Of a stretch of 64,000 nt of DNA, positions 38,085 through 46,422 are shown in pieces. This DNA is from Lysobacterales bacterium 15-68-25 (GTDB lineage: Bacteria; Pseudomonadota; Gammaproteobacteria; Xanthomonadales; Rhodanobacteraceae), in the NCBI GenBank assembly GCA_002279065.1, contig NCKB01000007.1, positions 210,164 to 274,163 on the forward strand. Direction: 5' to 3'. Under the pieces are notes generated by a model, which was given only the letters and a program-made list of their open reading frames with translations, was not told where the DNA came from and searched no databases. The position numbers and the translations under genes are program-made. Each line of letters begins with the position of its first letter. The first letter of the stretch is position 1.

Positions 38085-38523
38085 ATGCGCCAGCGGGCCC
38101 CCCGGGTCGTTCCGTCAACGCGCGGCGCAACGGCTGCAACGCCTTCCGCGGACCGATCACTTCGCTGTCGGTGAGCCGGATCGTGTCGGCCCGCATGCGC
38201 ATCAGGCGCGGCAGGTCAGGAACCCAACCCTTGGGTCCATGCCGGTACTGGTTGCGGGCGAGCCAATCCAGGATCGCCTCCCGGTCGGACGGATCGATCA
38301 TCCGGAGACGCATCGGCGCGCGGGAAAGCCCGCTACCAAGCAGGGCTCCGAACGCGACGAACATCGCGCTCGACGCCGCATGCCAGCTGAATAAGCAGGC
38401 CGCAACGATGAAGACGATCAGCGGTGGGGCGAGCATTTCCGCGAGGTCCGGCAGGAGTTCGCCGTCGGTCCATCGCTCGCGCCACCCTCGCCGCATGAGG
38501 GGATAGGGCTTCGCTTCCTTCAT
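38083..38523 (-). CDS. Small membrane protein of unknown function
   Basis: A 146-residue protein with two adjacent predicted transmembrane helices (about residues 30-62, LAPPLIVFIVAACLFSWHAA, then MFVAFGALLGSGL) and a basic cytoplasmic C-terminal half with DREAILDWLARNQYRHGPKG. No family match is recognised. The ATG at 38523 is preferred because GAGGGAG stands 6 nt before it; a longer GTG/ATG start at 38562 would run toward the M16 stop. It is 52 nt downstream of the M16 gene on the same strand, so it may be co-transcribed. Confidence 0.7.
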   Translation of the reverse strand: MKEAKPYPLMRRGWRERWTDGELLPDLAEMLAPPLIVFIVAACLFSWHAASSAMFVAFGALLGSGLSRAPMRLRMIDPSDREAILDWLARNQYRHGPKGWVPDLPRLMRMRADTIRLTDSEVIGPRKALQPLRRALTERPGGPAGA

Positions 38524-38575
38524 GTCGTCTCCCTCGCGCAAGGCGGTGAGCACACGGCCCACCGCCGGTCCCTGA

Positions 38576-41245
38576 TCAACCCTTCGGCGCCGGCCCCTTC
38601 ACCGCCGTAACGAAGGCATCCGGCCGCACGTGCCTGGCGAACGCCTGCTGCACCTGCGGCGCGGTCATCTCCAGGTAGTGCCTGGCCGCGACCGTGGTCG
38701 CGTCCAGCGGCTTGCCCTCGATGGCCAGGCCGAGCAGTTGCCCGCCGATGCCGCCGAAGCTGGATTCGCCCAGCGGCATCTGGCGCAACAGGATGCCCTT
38801 GGCGCGATCCAGGTCGGCCGGCGATACCGGCGTCGTCTGCATCTGCTTCAGGTCCTGCACCACCAGCGCGCTGGCCGCCTTCACCTTGTCCGGGTCGGCA
38901 CCGTAATCCACCGAGTAGGTGCTGCGGTTCTTGCCGAAGTCGAAGCTGGTGCCGACGCTGTAGACCAGGCCGCGGGTATCACGCAGGTCGTGATACAGCC
39001 GCGAGGCGTAGAAACCACCGCCCAGCACCTCGTTGCCGACAGCCAACGCGAAGCGGTCCGGATCGTTGCGGGTGACGTCGATGGTCTGCGCCATCGTCAC
39101 GCTGTCCTGGCTGGCGCTGGTGTCGGGCACGTGCAGCTGGCCGGCCTTGTTCGCCGGCACCGCGGCGTAGTCCACGTCAGGCTTCGGCCCACTCGCCTTC
39201 CACTCGCCGAAGGCCTGCTCGACCACCTGTTTCACCTGCGCCGGATCGACCTTGCCGACCACCACCAGGGTGGTCATGTCCGGTCGGAACACCTGCGCGT
39301 AGTACTGCTTCACCTTGTCCAGGGTCAGTCCCATCACGCTTTGCGGCGCGGCGTGGCGCAGCTCTGCATCACCGGCCGGCAGCAAGGCCCGGTCCAGCCC
39401 GATCTGGGTCAGGAAATCCGGCGACTGCACCTGTCCGGCGACGAAGCCGGCGGTCTGCCGCTGCACGATCGGGAAAGCCTGCGCCGGCAATGCCGGATGC
39501 AGCTCGGCATCGGCCAGCAGCTTCATGCCCTCGGTGAAGTGCGCCACCGGCACCGCCAGCGAGAAGCTCGTACCGGCGGAAGCGCGGGCACTGATGGCAT
39601 CGAGCGCGGCCTGATACTGCAGGCGGTTGAGGTGAGTGGTGCCGAACTGGAACAACTGGCCCAGTACATCCTCCACGCCTTCCTCGCCCTTGGGCGCCTG
39701 CAGGTCCTGGTTGGTCTGCACGCGGCCGAAGGCCACCACCGTGTTGCTGATGGTCTCCGGTTGCACGATCAGCCGCATGCCGTTGGCCAGGGTGTAGTCC
39801 ACCGGATGCAGCGACGACTTGGGCACGCTCAGCTTGGCAAATGCCTTGGCTGCCCACTCAGGCAATTGCACCGGCTTGTCCGGGCTGGAGGCGAAGCTCT
39901 CGGCACCGCCAAAGCCCTTGCCGGCCACCGGCTTGCCCGAGCTCTCCGGGGTCAGCACCGCGGTCACCGCATGCGCAGGATCGAAGGTGGCCTTGGCCAG
40001 CGCGTTCACCTGCGCCGGCGTCACCGCCTCGATCGCCTGCCTGATCGCATCCGGCGAATCCAGGCCCTCGAAGGCCAGCGCCTGCGACCAGGCATTGGCC
40101 AGACCGTCCACGGAATTCTTCTTGAACTCCAGCGCGGCGACCGCCTGACGCTTCGCCGCCTCGACCAGAGCCGGATCCACACCTTTGCTGGCGGCCTGCG
40201 CCAGGATGGTCTGCATGCGCGCCAGCACCGGCTTGGGGTTGCCGCCGCGCGGGAAGATGCCGATCGCCATGCCGAAGCCGGCCTGCGGCATGAACTGCGC
40301 GGCGAAGCCGCCGAACAACGCCGTGCCATCCATGCCCATGCCGAACAGCTCGGCACGCTTGGAACCCAGCGCCTCGCCGAGCACCATGGCCGCGGCGTAA
40401 TCCTTCGCCTTCATGCCCGGCAGGCGGTAGGCGAGATAGACCGAACCGTAAGGGCTGTCGGTCGGCAATGCGACCTGCTTGGCCTGCACCGGCCGGAAGT
40501 CGAAGGTCGGTCGCGATGGCATGTGGCTGCGCGGGATGTCGCCGAACTCCCGCTTCACCCTGGCCAGCGTGGCGGCCGGATCGACGTCGCCGGCGATCAC
40601 CAGGATCGCATTGTTCGGCGCGTACCAGGTGTCGTGGAACTGCTTGAGCATCGCCGCGGTGGTCTTGTCGAACGAGTCGCGCGTGCCCAGCGGGGTGTGT
40701 TCGTAGGGCGTGCCGGCGAACAGCTGCGCCTGCAGCTGCTCGTAGGCCTTGTACGAGGGGTTGGACAGGTCGCGCGAGACCTCCTGCTCGATCGCGCCGC
40801 GCTCCTTGGCCCAGGCCTTGTCGGTCACGTCCACGCCGCGCATGCGCAGCGACTCGACGTGCAGCGCCACGTCCAGGTCCTGCGACGGGGTGACAAAGTA
40901 GTACTGGGTGACCCCCTGGGTGGTGTCAGCGTTGAACGCGCCGCCCATGTTCGCCGCGATCGCCGCGAGCTGGTCCTTGGTGAGACCGGGGCTGCCGCGG
41001 AACATCATGTGCTCCATCGCGTGCGCCGTGCCGGGGAACGCCGCCGGCACTTCGTCGGAACCGGCCAGGTAGTTCAGTTCGGTGGTCACCACCGGTGCCA
41101 GCGTGTCGCGCACGATCACCACGCGCAGTCCGTTGTCCAGCGTGGCACGGGTGACCTCGGACGGGGCCGTGGCCGCCGTTGCCTGGGTGATCGCGCCGAC
41201 CGCCAGCAGTAAGCCGATCGCCGCACTCATCGCACTCTTTCTCAT
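38576..41245 (-). CDS. Secreted M16 family zinc metallopeptidase (two-domain)
   Basis: An 889-residue pitrilysin-family protein with signal peptide (MRKSAMSAAIGLLLAVGAIT...ATA). The inverted zinc motif HxxEH is His75-Ala-Met-Glu78-His79, with a distal Glu in GAIEQEVSRDLSNP. The C-terminal M16 half (from about 440) lacks the zinc motif, as usual, and has R-x-Y-like SRLYHDLRDTRGLVYSVGTS. The protein probably degrades peptides in the periplasm or is exposed outside. The ATG at 41245 has AAGGAAGG just upstream and gives a proper signal; upstream in-frame sequence is not conserved-looking. Confidence 0.92.
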   Translation of the reverse strand: MRKSAMSAAIGLLLAVGAITQATAATAPSEVTRATLDNGLRVVIVRDTLAPVVTTELNYLAGSDEVPAAFPGTAHAMEHMMFRGSPGLTKDQLAAIAANMGGAFNADTTQGVTQYYFVTPSQDLDVALHVESLRMRGVDVTDKAWAKERGAIEQEVSRDLSNPSYKAYEQLQAQLFAGTPYEHTPLGTRDSFDKTTAAMLKQFHDTWYAPNNAILVIAGDVDPAATLARVKREFGDIPRSHMPSRPTFDFRPVQAKQVALPTDSPYGSVYLAYRLPGMKAKDYAAAMVLGEALGSKRAELFGMGMDGTALFGGFAAQFMPQAGFGMAIGIFPRGGNPKPVLARMQTILAQAASKGVDPALVEAAKRQAVAALEFKKNSVDGLANAWSQALAFEGLDSPDAIRQAIEAVTPAQVNALAKATFDPAHAVTAVLTPESSGKPVAGKGFGGAESFASSPDKPVQLPEWAAKAFAKLSVPKSSLHPVDYTLANGMRLIVQPETISNTVVAFGRVQTNQDLQAPKGEEGVEDVLGQLFQFGTTHLNRLQYQAALDAISARASAGTSFSLAVPVAHFTEGMKLLADAELHPALPAQAFPIVQRQTAGFVAGQVQSPDFLTQIGLDRALLPAGDAELRHAAPQSVMGLTLDKVKQYYAQVFRPDMTTLVVVGKVDPAQVKQVVEQAFGEWKASGPKPDVDYAAVPANKAGQLHVPDTSASQDSVTMAQTIDVTRNDPDRFALAVGNEVLGGGFYASRLYHDLRDTRGLVYSVGTSFDFGKNRSTYSVDYGADPDKVKAASALVVQDLKQMQTTPVSPADLDRAKGILLRQMPLGESSFGGIGGQLLGLAIEGKPLDATTVAARHYLEMTAPQVQQAFARHVRPDAFVTAVKGPAPKG

Positions 41246-41481
41246 CGATTCCTTCCTTCGGTTCCAGAAAATGTCCTGCCCAGCTGCCCGCGAGCCGCAG
41301 CGTGCGCAGAGCGCGAGGCCGGCAAGGCGAAACGAATCCGCCGTGTTGGTCAACGCAACGGAGCGCGCTTGCCCTACCACCCCGAGGGACCAGCAGGAAC
41401 TTGCGCGCATGACATGCGGACAGCGCAAGCGCAGACCACGCGCCGCCGCAAAAATTCAGCCCATGCAGGCGTGGCGGAGCG

Positions 41482-44400
41482 CTAGTCCGCCGCGCGCGCG
41501 CCCATCATCGCCTCGAGCGCATCGAGCAGGTCCTGAGCGACCGCCTCGCCGTGCGGCCCGGCATGCAGACGATCATGGAGTGCACGCATATCCTGCGCGC
41601 CCTCGCCGAGCCGGGACAGCAACGCCGTCATCGGGCAGGTTTCGAGCGCCGGTCCGTGCAACGGACGATGGCGGATCGACCACCACTGGAAGGCCACTGC
41701 CCCGATGAGTGTGGAAAGCGGCGCGGACGAGTCGGGCAGGCTCGCCTCGCGATGCCAACGGACCAGCACGTCGGCGGGCATGGGCCGGCCCAACCCGTAG
41801 CCCTGGCCGTAGCGGGCACCGAGCAGACGGGCGACCTCGATCATGCCGGCATCCTCAAGCCCCTCAACCACGACATCGCAGCCGAAGTCCCGGCCCATCT
41901 GGATCACCGCGCTGACCAGGCTGATGGTCTGCGTCGGCTCGCTGCGCATGCGTTTGAGCAGGTCCTGGTCGACCTTGATCGCGCTGAACGGCACGCTGGC
42001 CAGCCGGCGCAGGCTGCTGTAGCCGGAGCCGAGGTCGTCCATCGCCAGTTGCACACCCAGGTCGAGCAGGCGCTGCACGTTGTCGTCACGCACCACTTCC
42101 TCGAACTGCTGCGTCTCCAGCACCTCCAGCACCAGCCGGTGCGGCGCCACGCCGTGCCGGCCCAGCGCCTCGGCCACCCACGACGCGCAGGCCGGCTCGG
42201 CCAGTGTCAACGGTGGCAGGTTGATCGACACGTCCACCACCAGCCCCTCGGCCTCCCAGGCGACCAGGGCCGCGAGTGCCTGATCGAGTCCGCACACGAA
42301 CAGCCGGTCCAGTTCGGCCTGGCGCAGCAGCGGGATGAACACGTCCGGAGCGATCACCGTGCCGTCCTCCAGCACCAGCCGCGCCAGGGCCTCGACCTTG
42401 GCCAGCCGCCCGTCGCGCAGGTCCACGATGGGCTGCATCGCCATGCGCAGCCCACCCTCGAACAGCCGCCGGCGATAGGCCAGTGCCTGCTCCTGCGAGA
42501 CGGGCGGCGGTGGGCGCAGGCTGCGCTGCCAGATCTCGCTCCAGCGCTGCTGCAGGCTGCGGACGAACTGCTGCATCACCGTACTGCCGAACTGGCGGGG
42601 GAACCGGCCAAGCACGACGAGCATCGCGACCGGCTGCCCCTGTGCGTCCAGCACCGGGAGATGGGCACCGGCACGGATCCCCAGTCGCAGCATGTGTTCG
42701 TCCAGCGCTCCCCAGCTGTCTGCGCGGGCGCGCCGTACGAGCGAAGAAGATGCGTGCACCTGGCCGGACTGCCAGGCGCGCATCAGCAGCGAATCGGATG
42801 GCGGCTGCAACGGCCCGACCTCGCCACCTTTTGCGGCGAACAGCGACGTCACCTGCGGTGCCAGCGGGCCGTCGCTTCCCTCGACGCTGAACACTCCCTC
42901 GGAGCTCTGGCGCAGAACCAGCGCACAGGCAATGCCGGGCATGCGACCAAGCTGGGCAAGCTCGGCACCTACCGCATCCGACCACGATGCCCACGAGGCT
43001 GGCAGCGCCTGCATCACCATTTCCACGAACTGCTCGTTCGTCTCGGCCTGGGCCTGCAGTTGGAACTGCATGTCGTCCCGGATGCGCTGGTCGAGCAGTT
43101 GCACCAACTGGTAGCGCTCGCGCGCATTCATCGGCTGGGCGTTGAAGTGGGCGCTCAGCATTTCGCGGTAAACAGCCATCCAGTACAGGAGCTGGGCCCC
43201 GTCCACCCCGACCAGGGCATGGATGCGTCCCACCCGCCGGCTGTCCTCCCGCAGCCGCGCCTGCGACAGGTCGCCACCAGCCAACTGGCGCAGGTGCTCG
43301 CCCTGATGCTCACGCAGGCGGGCGAGGTCGTCCGGCGCCAGTCCCTCGAGTATTTCGCGCGAATGCGGTTCGTCGCCCAGGCGCTCGTAGAACTCGTCGA
43401 TGAACGCCCGTTTCACCGCCTCCGTCTGCGGCGCCACCTTGTGCAGCAGGCGCGACGCCTCCTCTCCGTAGGCTGCGATGGCCTGTTCGGTGTGCGCATC
43501 CATCGAGGGCGTCGCGCCATGACGGAGCCACCAGCGACTGCGGCTGCGCCGGTTCTGTTTGCACTGGTAGAGCGCCTCCTCGGCGTAGCGCAGCAGCAGT
43601 CCGCCCTCGGCGCCGTCTTCGGGAAACACCGCGATGCCCATGCTCGGAGAGACCTCGGCCTGCAGGCCTGGCGCCAGCGGCACGGGACCGGCAAACGCCT
43701 CGCCGAGCCGGCGCGCACAACCCTCCAGTTCGTCGTCGGTGAACCCGGGAGCACGGCTGGAGAACACCACCACGAATTCATCGCCGCCCACACGCGCCAG
43801 GAACTCGCCCGGCGCGAGTCGCTCGCGCATGCGCTGGGACAGCTGCTGCAGCAGCTGGTCGCCGCGGGTCGGACCGAAGGTCTCGTTGACCGCCTTGAAA
43901 TCGTCCAGGTCGATCTTGCCGACCGCCAGCGCCCGCCGCGCGGCCTGGGCGGCAGCGATCGCGCCCGGCAGGTGGCGGTCCAGCTCGCGCTGGTTCGGCA
44001 GGCTGGTGAGGTCGTCGTGGAAGGCCAGATACTCGAGCCGGTCGCGCAAGGCGCGGATCTCGTCGATGTTGCGCTGGACGCCCACGAAATGGGTCAGCTG
44101 CCCGGCCTCGTCACGCAGCGGCGTGATCGCCAGCAGGTTCCAGAAGCTGCGGCCGTCCTTGCGGTAGTTGAGGATCTCGCCCTCGAAACTCTCCCTGGCT
44201 GCCAGCCGCCTGGTGATCCGGGCGCGCATGGCCGGATCGGTCAGCTCGCCCTGCAGCAGGCTGCAGTTGCGACCGAGGATGTCGTCAGGGCCGTATCCGG
44301 TGATCGTCTCGAAGGCGCGGTTCACGTAGACCGTGCGCTGTTCGGCATCGGTGATGATCACGCCCTCTTTGACCGATGCGAGCGCGCGCGCCAGCAGCGC

Positions 44401-46218
44401 CTGGGAAGCCAGCGCCTCGCGCTGCCCGCTGATGTCGACCAGCGTCCAGATCTGGTCGAAGCCGGTTCGCGGGAAGGGGGCTCCCTCGATCCGCAGCCAG
44501 GCCTGGCCACCGTCGAGGCGCCGGAACGCCACTTCCATCACCGCGCGCCCGTCCTTCGCGAACGCCTCCGCGATGCGCCTGGGCATGGCCTGGCCCTGTG
44601 CGGGGTCGGCGTAAAGGTCCATCGCGCGAACGCCGAGCAGTGCCTCCGCACCGGCGGCCCCGAGCAGTTGCGCGGCGCGCTCGTTGGCCCGCGCCACGAC
44701 CCGGTCGCGCAGCAGCACCACGCCCACCGTGGCGCTGTCGAGCATGGAGCGATTGAGTGCCTGGATCTCGCGTTCACGGTGGACCAGGTCGAGCCGGTCG
44801 AGGCCGCGCGAGATGCTGCCGGCGATGGCTTCGAGCACCGTCCGCAGCTCGGCATCGAACATGTCCTCGCGCAGGTGGTAGACGGTGAGCACCGCCCACA
44901 TGCGACCGCCCCGCCGGATCGGCAGCGTGGCACTGGCGCCGATGGCGAAGCGGGCGGCGCGCTCCCGCCAAGGAGCGAGAAAACCGGCGTGGGCGAACGA
45001 GCGGTTATAGTAGCCGATGCCCTCGCGCCAGGTACGCCCGCTGGACCCGCCCCCTTCCGGCAGCGTCGGATCCGCGCTGATCCGCAGGCCCTCCAGATAG
45101 CCGATCGCCGGGCCGGCGCTGGCGAGGAACTCGAACCAGCCGTCCGGCCCCGGCCGGCCGATCCAGGCCAGGCACAGCCCGGCATGCCCGACCGCCAGCT
45201 CGCAGACACGCTGCAGCAGCGGCACGGCATCGTCGTAGGCGGAGGCGCACTCGGTGACCTCGGCCAGCAGGGCATTGAATTCGGCCAGACGACGGCTGGC
45301 GGTGACGTCGGTCTCCACCAGCAGCGCCCCCTCGCAGCGTCCCGCGGCGTCGCGCCGCGGCGTGCTGGCGACCTGCACGATGGCGAAACCGCCGTCCTGC
45401 CGGTAGTTCACCAGCATCCCGGCGAACGACTGGCCCGCGGCGATCGCCTCATGCAGGGCCTGCAGGGCCTTCCGGTCGGTGCGCTCACCCAGCATCACCT
45501 CGCTGCGGAGATGCCCGAGCAACGCCTCGTCGCCAAGGCCACCGAGCCCGCGGAAGCCTTCGTTCACCCATTGGATGCGCCCATCGAGATCGGTGATCGC
45601 CACCCCGACCGGCACCCGGGAGGCCACCAGCGCCATACGCCGCAGCTCCGCACCCTCGGCCTCCTGGCGCTCATGCTCCGCCGCCTGATCGAACAGCAGG
45701 CCGGCCACGCCTGCCCCCAGCTCCATCAGCTGGCGATGCAGCACGTCCGGCAGGCGACGCTGGAGGGAGGTCAACGCGAAGGTGCCCGCCACCTCCCGTG
45801 AACGCAGCCGCACCGGGGCCGACCAGCAGGCGCCGATGCCGTGCTCCGCCGCCACGTCCCGCAGCGAGGCCCAGCGCGGGTCCTCGCAGGCATCGCTGAC
45901 GAAGGCGGGTTCGCCGGTCCAGGCCGCGCACGCGCAGGATCCGGATTCCGGTCCCGGGACGACGCCGTCCAGCAGCTCGCGGACGGCGGCCGGCACGCTG
46001 GGCGCGCTGGCGAAGTGCAGTCGCCCGGACGGCCCCAGCCGCATCACCGTGGCCATGGCGCCCGGCACGAAGGACTCGAACAGGCGGCAAGCCGCGTCCA
46101 GCCGCTCCGGCAACGGTCCCTCATGCGCCACCAGGTCGAGCAGCCGGCGCTGCAGCTCCATCAGGCGGACCAGTTGTTCCCCGGACAGGTGCACCGGTTC
46201 GTGCGGCAGCTCCTGCAT
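41482..46218 (-). CDS. Multisensor c-di-GMP protein: GAF-PAS-GAF-PAS-LOV-GGDEF-globin-GAF-EAL
   Basis: A 1,578-residue cytoplasmic protein without membrane helices. Order: GAF (about 15-180), PAS (190-310), GAF (320-475), PAS (488-600), LOV (607-725), GGDEF (730-895), globin-coupled sensor (915-1060), GAF (1065-1230), EAL (1240-1490). The LOV part has GRNCSLLQG with adduct Cys652, LNYRKDGRSFWNLL and Gln715 in HFVGVQRN. GGDEF is intact at 811-815 without an RxxD I-site. The proximal haem His candidate is His1000 in RRVGRIHALVG. EAL catalytic residues are all present: Glu1276, Asn1333, Glu1365, Asp1394/1395 (DDLGSGYSSL), Lys1415 and Glu1452. The start may be ATG 46218 or GTG 46227. It should both make and break c-di-GMP under light and O2 control. 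Confidence 0.93.
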   Translation of the reverse strand: MQELPHEPVHLSGEQLVRLMELQRRLLDLVAHEGPLPERLDAACRLFESFVPGAMATVMRLGPSGRLHFASAPSVPAAVRELLDGVVPGPESGSCACAAWTGEPAFVSDACEDPRWASLRDVAAEHGIGACWSAPVRLRSREVAGTFALTSLQRRLPDVLHRQLMELGAGVAGLLFDQAAEHERQEAEGAELRRMALVASRVPVGVAITDLDGRIQWVNEGFRGLGGLGDEALLGHLRSEVMLGERTDRKALQALHEAIAAGQSFAGMLVNYRQDGGFAIVQVASTPRRDAAGRCEGALLVETDVTASRRLAEFNALLAEVTECASAYDDAVPLLQRVCELAVGHAGLCLAWIGRPGPDGWFEFLASAGPAIGYLEGLRISADPTLPEGGGSSGRTWREGIGYYNRSFAHAGFLAPWRERAARFAIGASATLPIRRGGRMWAVLTVYHLREDMFDAELRTVLEAIAGSISRGLDRLDLVHREREIQALNRSMLDSATVGVVLLRDRVVARANERAAQLLGAAGAEALLGVRAMDLYADPAQGQAMPRRIAEAFAKDGRAVMEVAFRRLDGGQAWLRIEGAPFPRTGFDQIWTLVDISGQREALASQALLARALASVKEGVIITDAEQRTVYVNRAFETITGYGPDDILGRNCSLLQGELTDPAMRARITRRLAARESFEGEILNYRKDGRSFWNLLAITPLRDEAGQLTHFVGVQRNIDEIRALRDRLEYLAFHDDLTSLPNQRELDRHLPGAIAAAQAARRALAVGKIDLDDFKAVNETFGPTRGDQLLQQLSQRMRERLAPGEFLARVGGDEFVVVFSSRAPGFTDDELEGCARRLGEAFAGPVPLAPGLQAEVSPSMGIAVFPEDGAEGGLLLRYAEEALYQCKQNRRSRSRWWLRHGATPSMDAHTEQAIAAYGEEASRLLHKVAPQTEAVKRAFIDEFYERLGDEPHSREILEGLAPDDLARLREHQGEHLRQLAGGDLSQARLREDSRRVGRIHALVGVDGAQLLYWMAVYREMLSAHFNAQPMNARERYQLVQLLDQRIRDDMQFQLQAQAETNEQFVEMVMQALPASWASWSDAVGAELAQLGRMPGIACALVLRQSSEGVFSVEGSDGPLAPQVTSLFAAKGGEVGPLQPPSDSLLMRAWQSGQVHASSSLVRRARADSWGALDEHMLRLGIRAGAHLPVLDAQGQPVAMLVVLGRFPRQFGSTVMQQFVRSLQQRWSEIWQRSLRPPPPVSQEQALAYRRRLFEGGLRMAMQPIVDLRDGRLAKVEALARLVLEDGTVIAPDVFIPLLRQAELDRLFVCGLDQALAALVAWEAEGLVVDVSINLPPLTLAEPACASWVAEALGRHGVAPHRLVLEVLETQQFEEVVRDDNVQRLLDLGVQLAMDDLGSGYSSLRRLASVPFSAIKVDQDLLKRMRSEPTQTISLVSAVIQMGRDFGCDVVVEGLEDAGMIEVARLLGARYGQGYGLGRPMPADVLVRWHREASLPDSSAPLSTLIGAVAFQWWSIRHRPLHGPALETCPMTALLSRLGEGAQDMRALHDRLHAGPHGEAVAQDLLDALEAMMGARAAD

Positions 46219-46368
46219 CGTTTGCACGCCATTTCAACGGTAGGACAGAGGATCGGGCCAGCGGAGGCTCGACGCAATGCCGGGGAGAAAGACGGCGGGA
46301 ACGCGCCGGGGCTGAGGCGCGGCTGACCACGCGGCCCCGGTTTGATTGGCCCGTCGCCCGGGTTTCGG

Positions 46369-46374
46369 TAAGCT
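46369..46374 (+). promoter_or_regulatory. Possible -10 element upstream of the GH17-GT2 gene
   Basis: TAAGCT stands 48 bp before the TTG start at 46423, within the 204-bp divergent gap. The nearby TTGATT (46342-46347) is too far (21 bp) for an ideal -35. Confidence 0.3.
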
Positions 46375-46422
46375 CCGCGGGCTTTCCAGCCTTCGATTCG
46401 GAGGCTTTCACGGGGATCCTTC

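Noticed and set aside
41246..41481. An extended N-terminus of the M16 protease (start at 41428) or a small gene in this gap
   Set aside because: The extra 61 residues would hide a good signal peptide that has its own Shine-Dalgarno at 41245. The rest of the gap shows no gene or clear signal.
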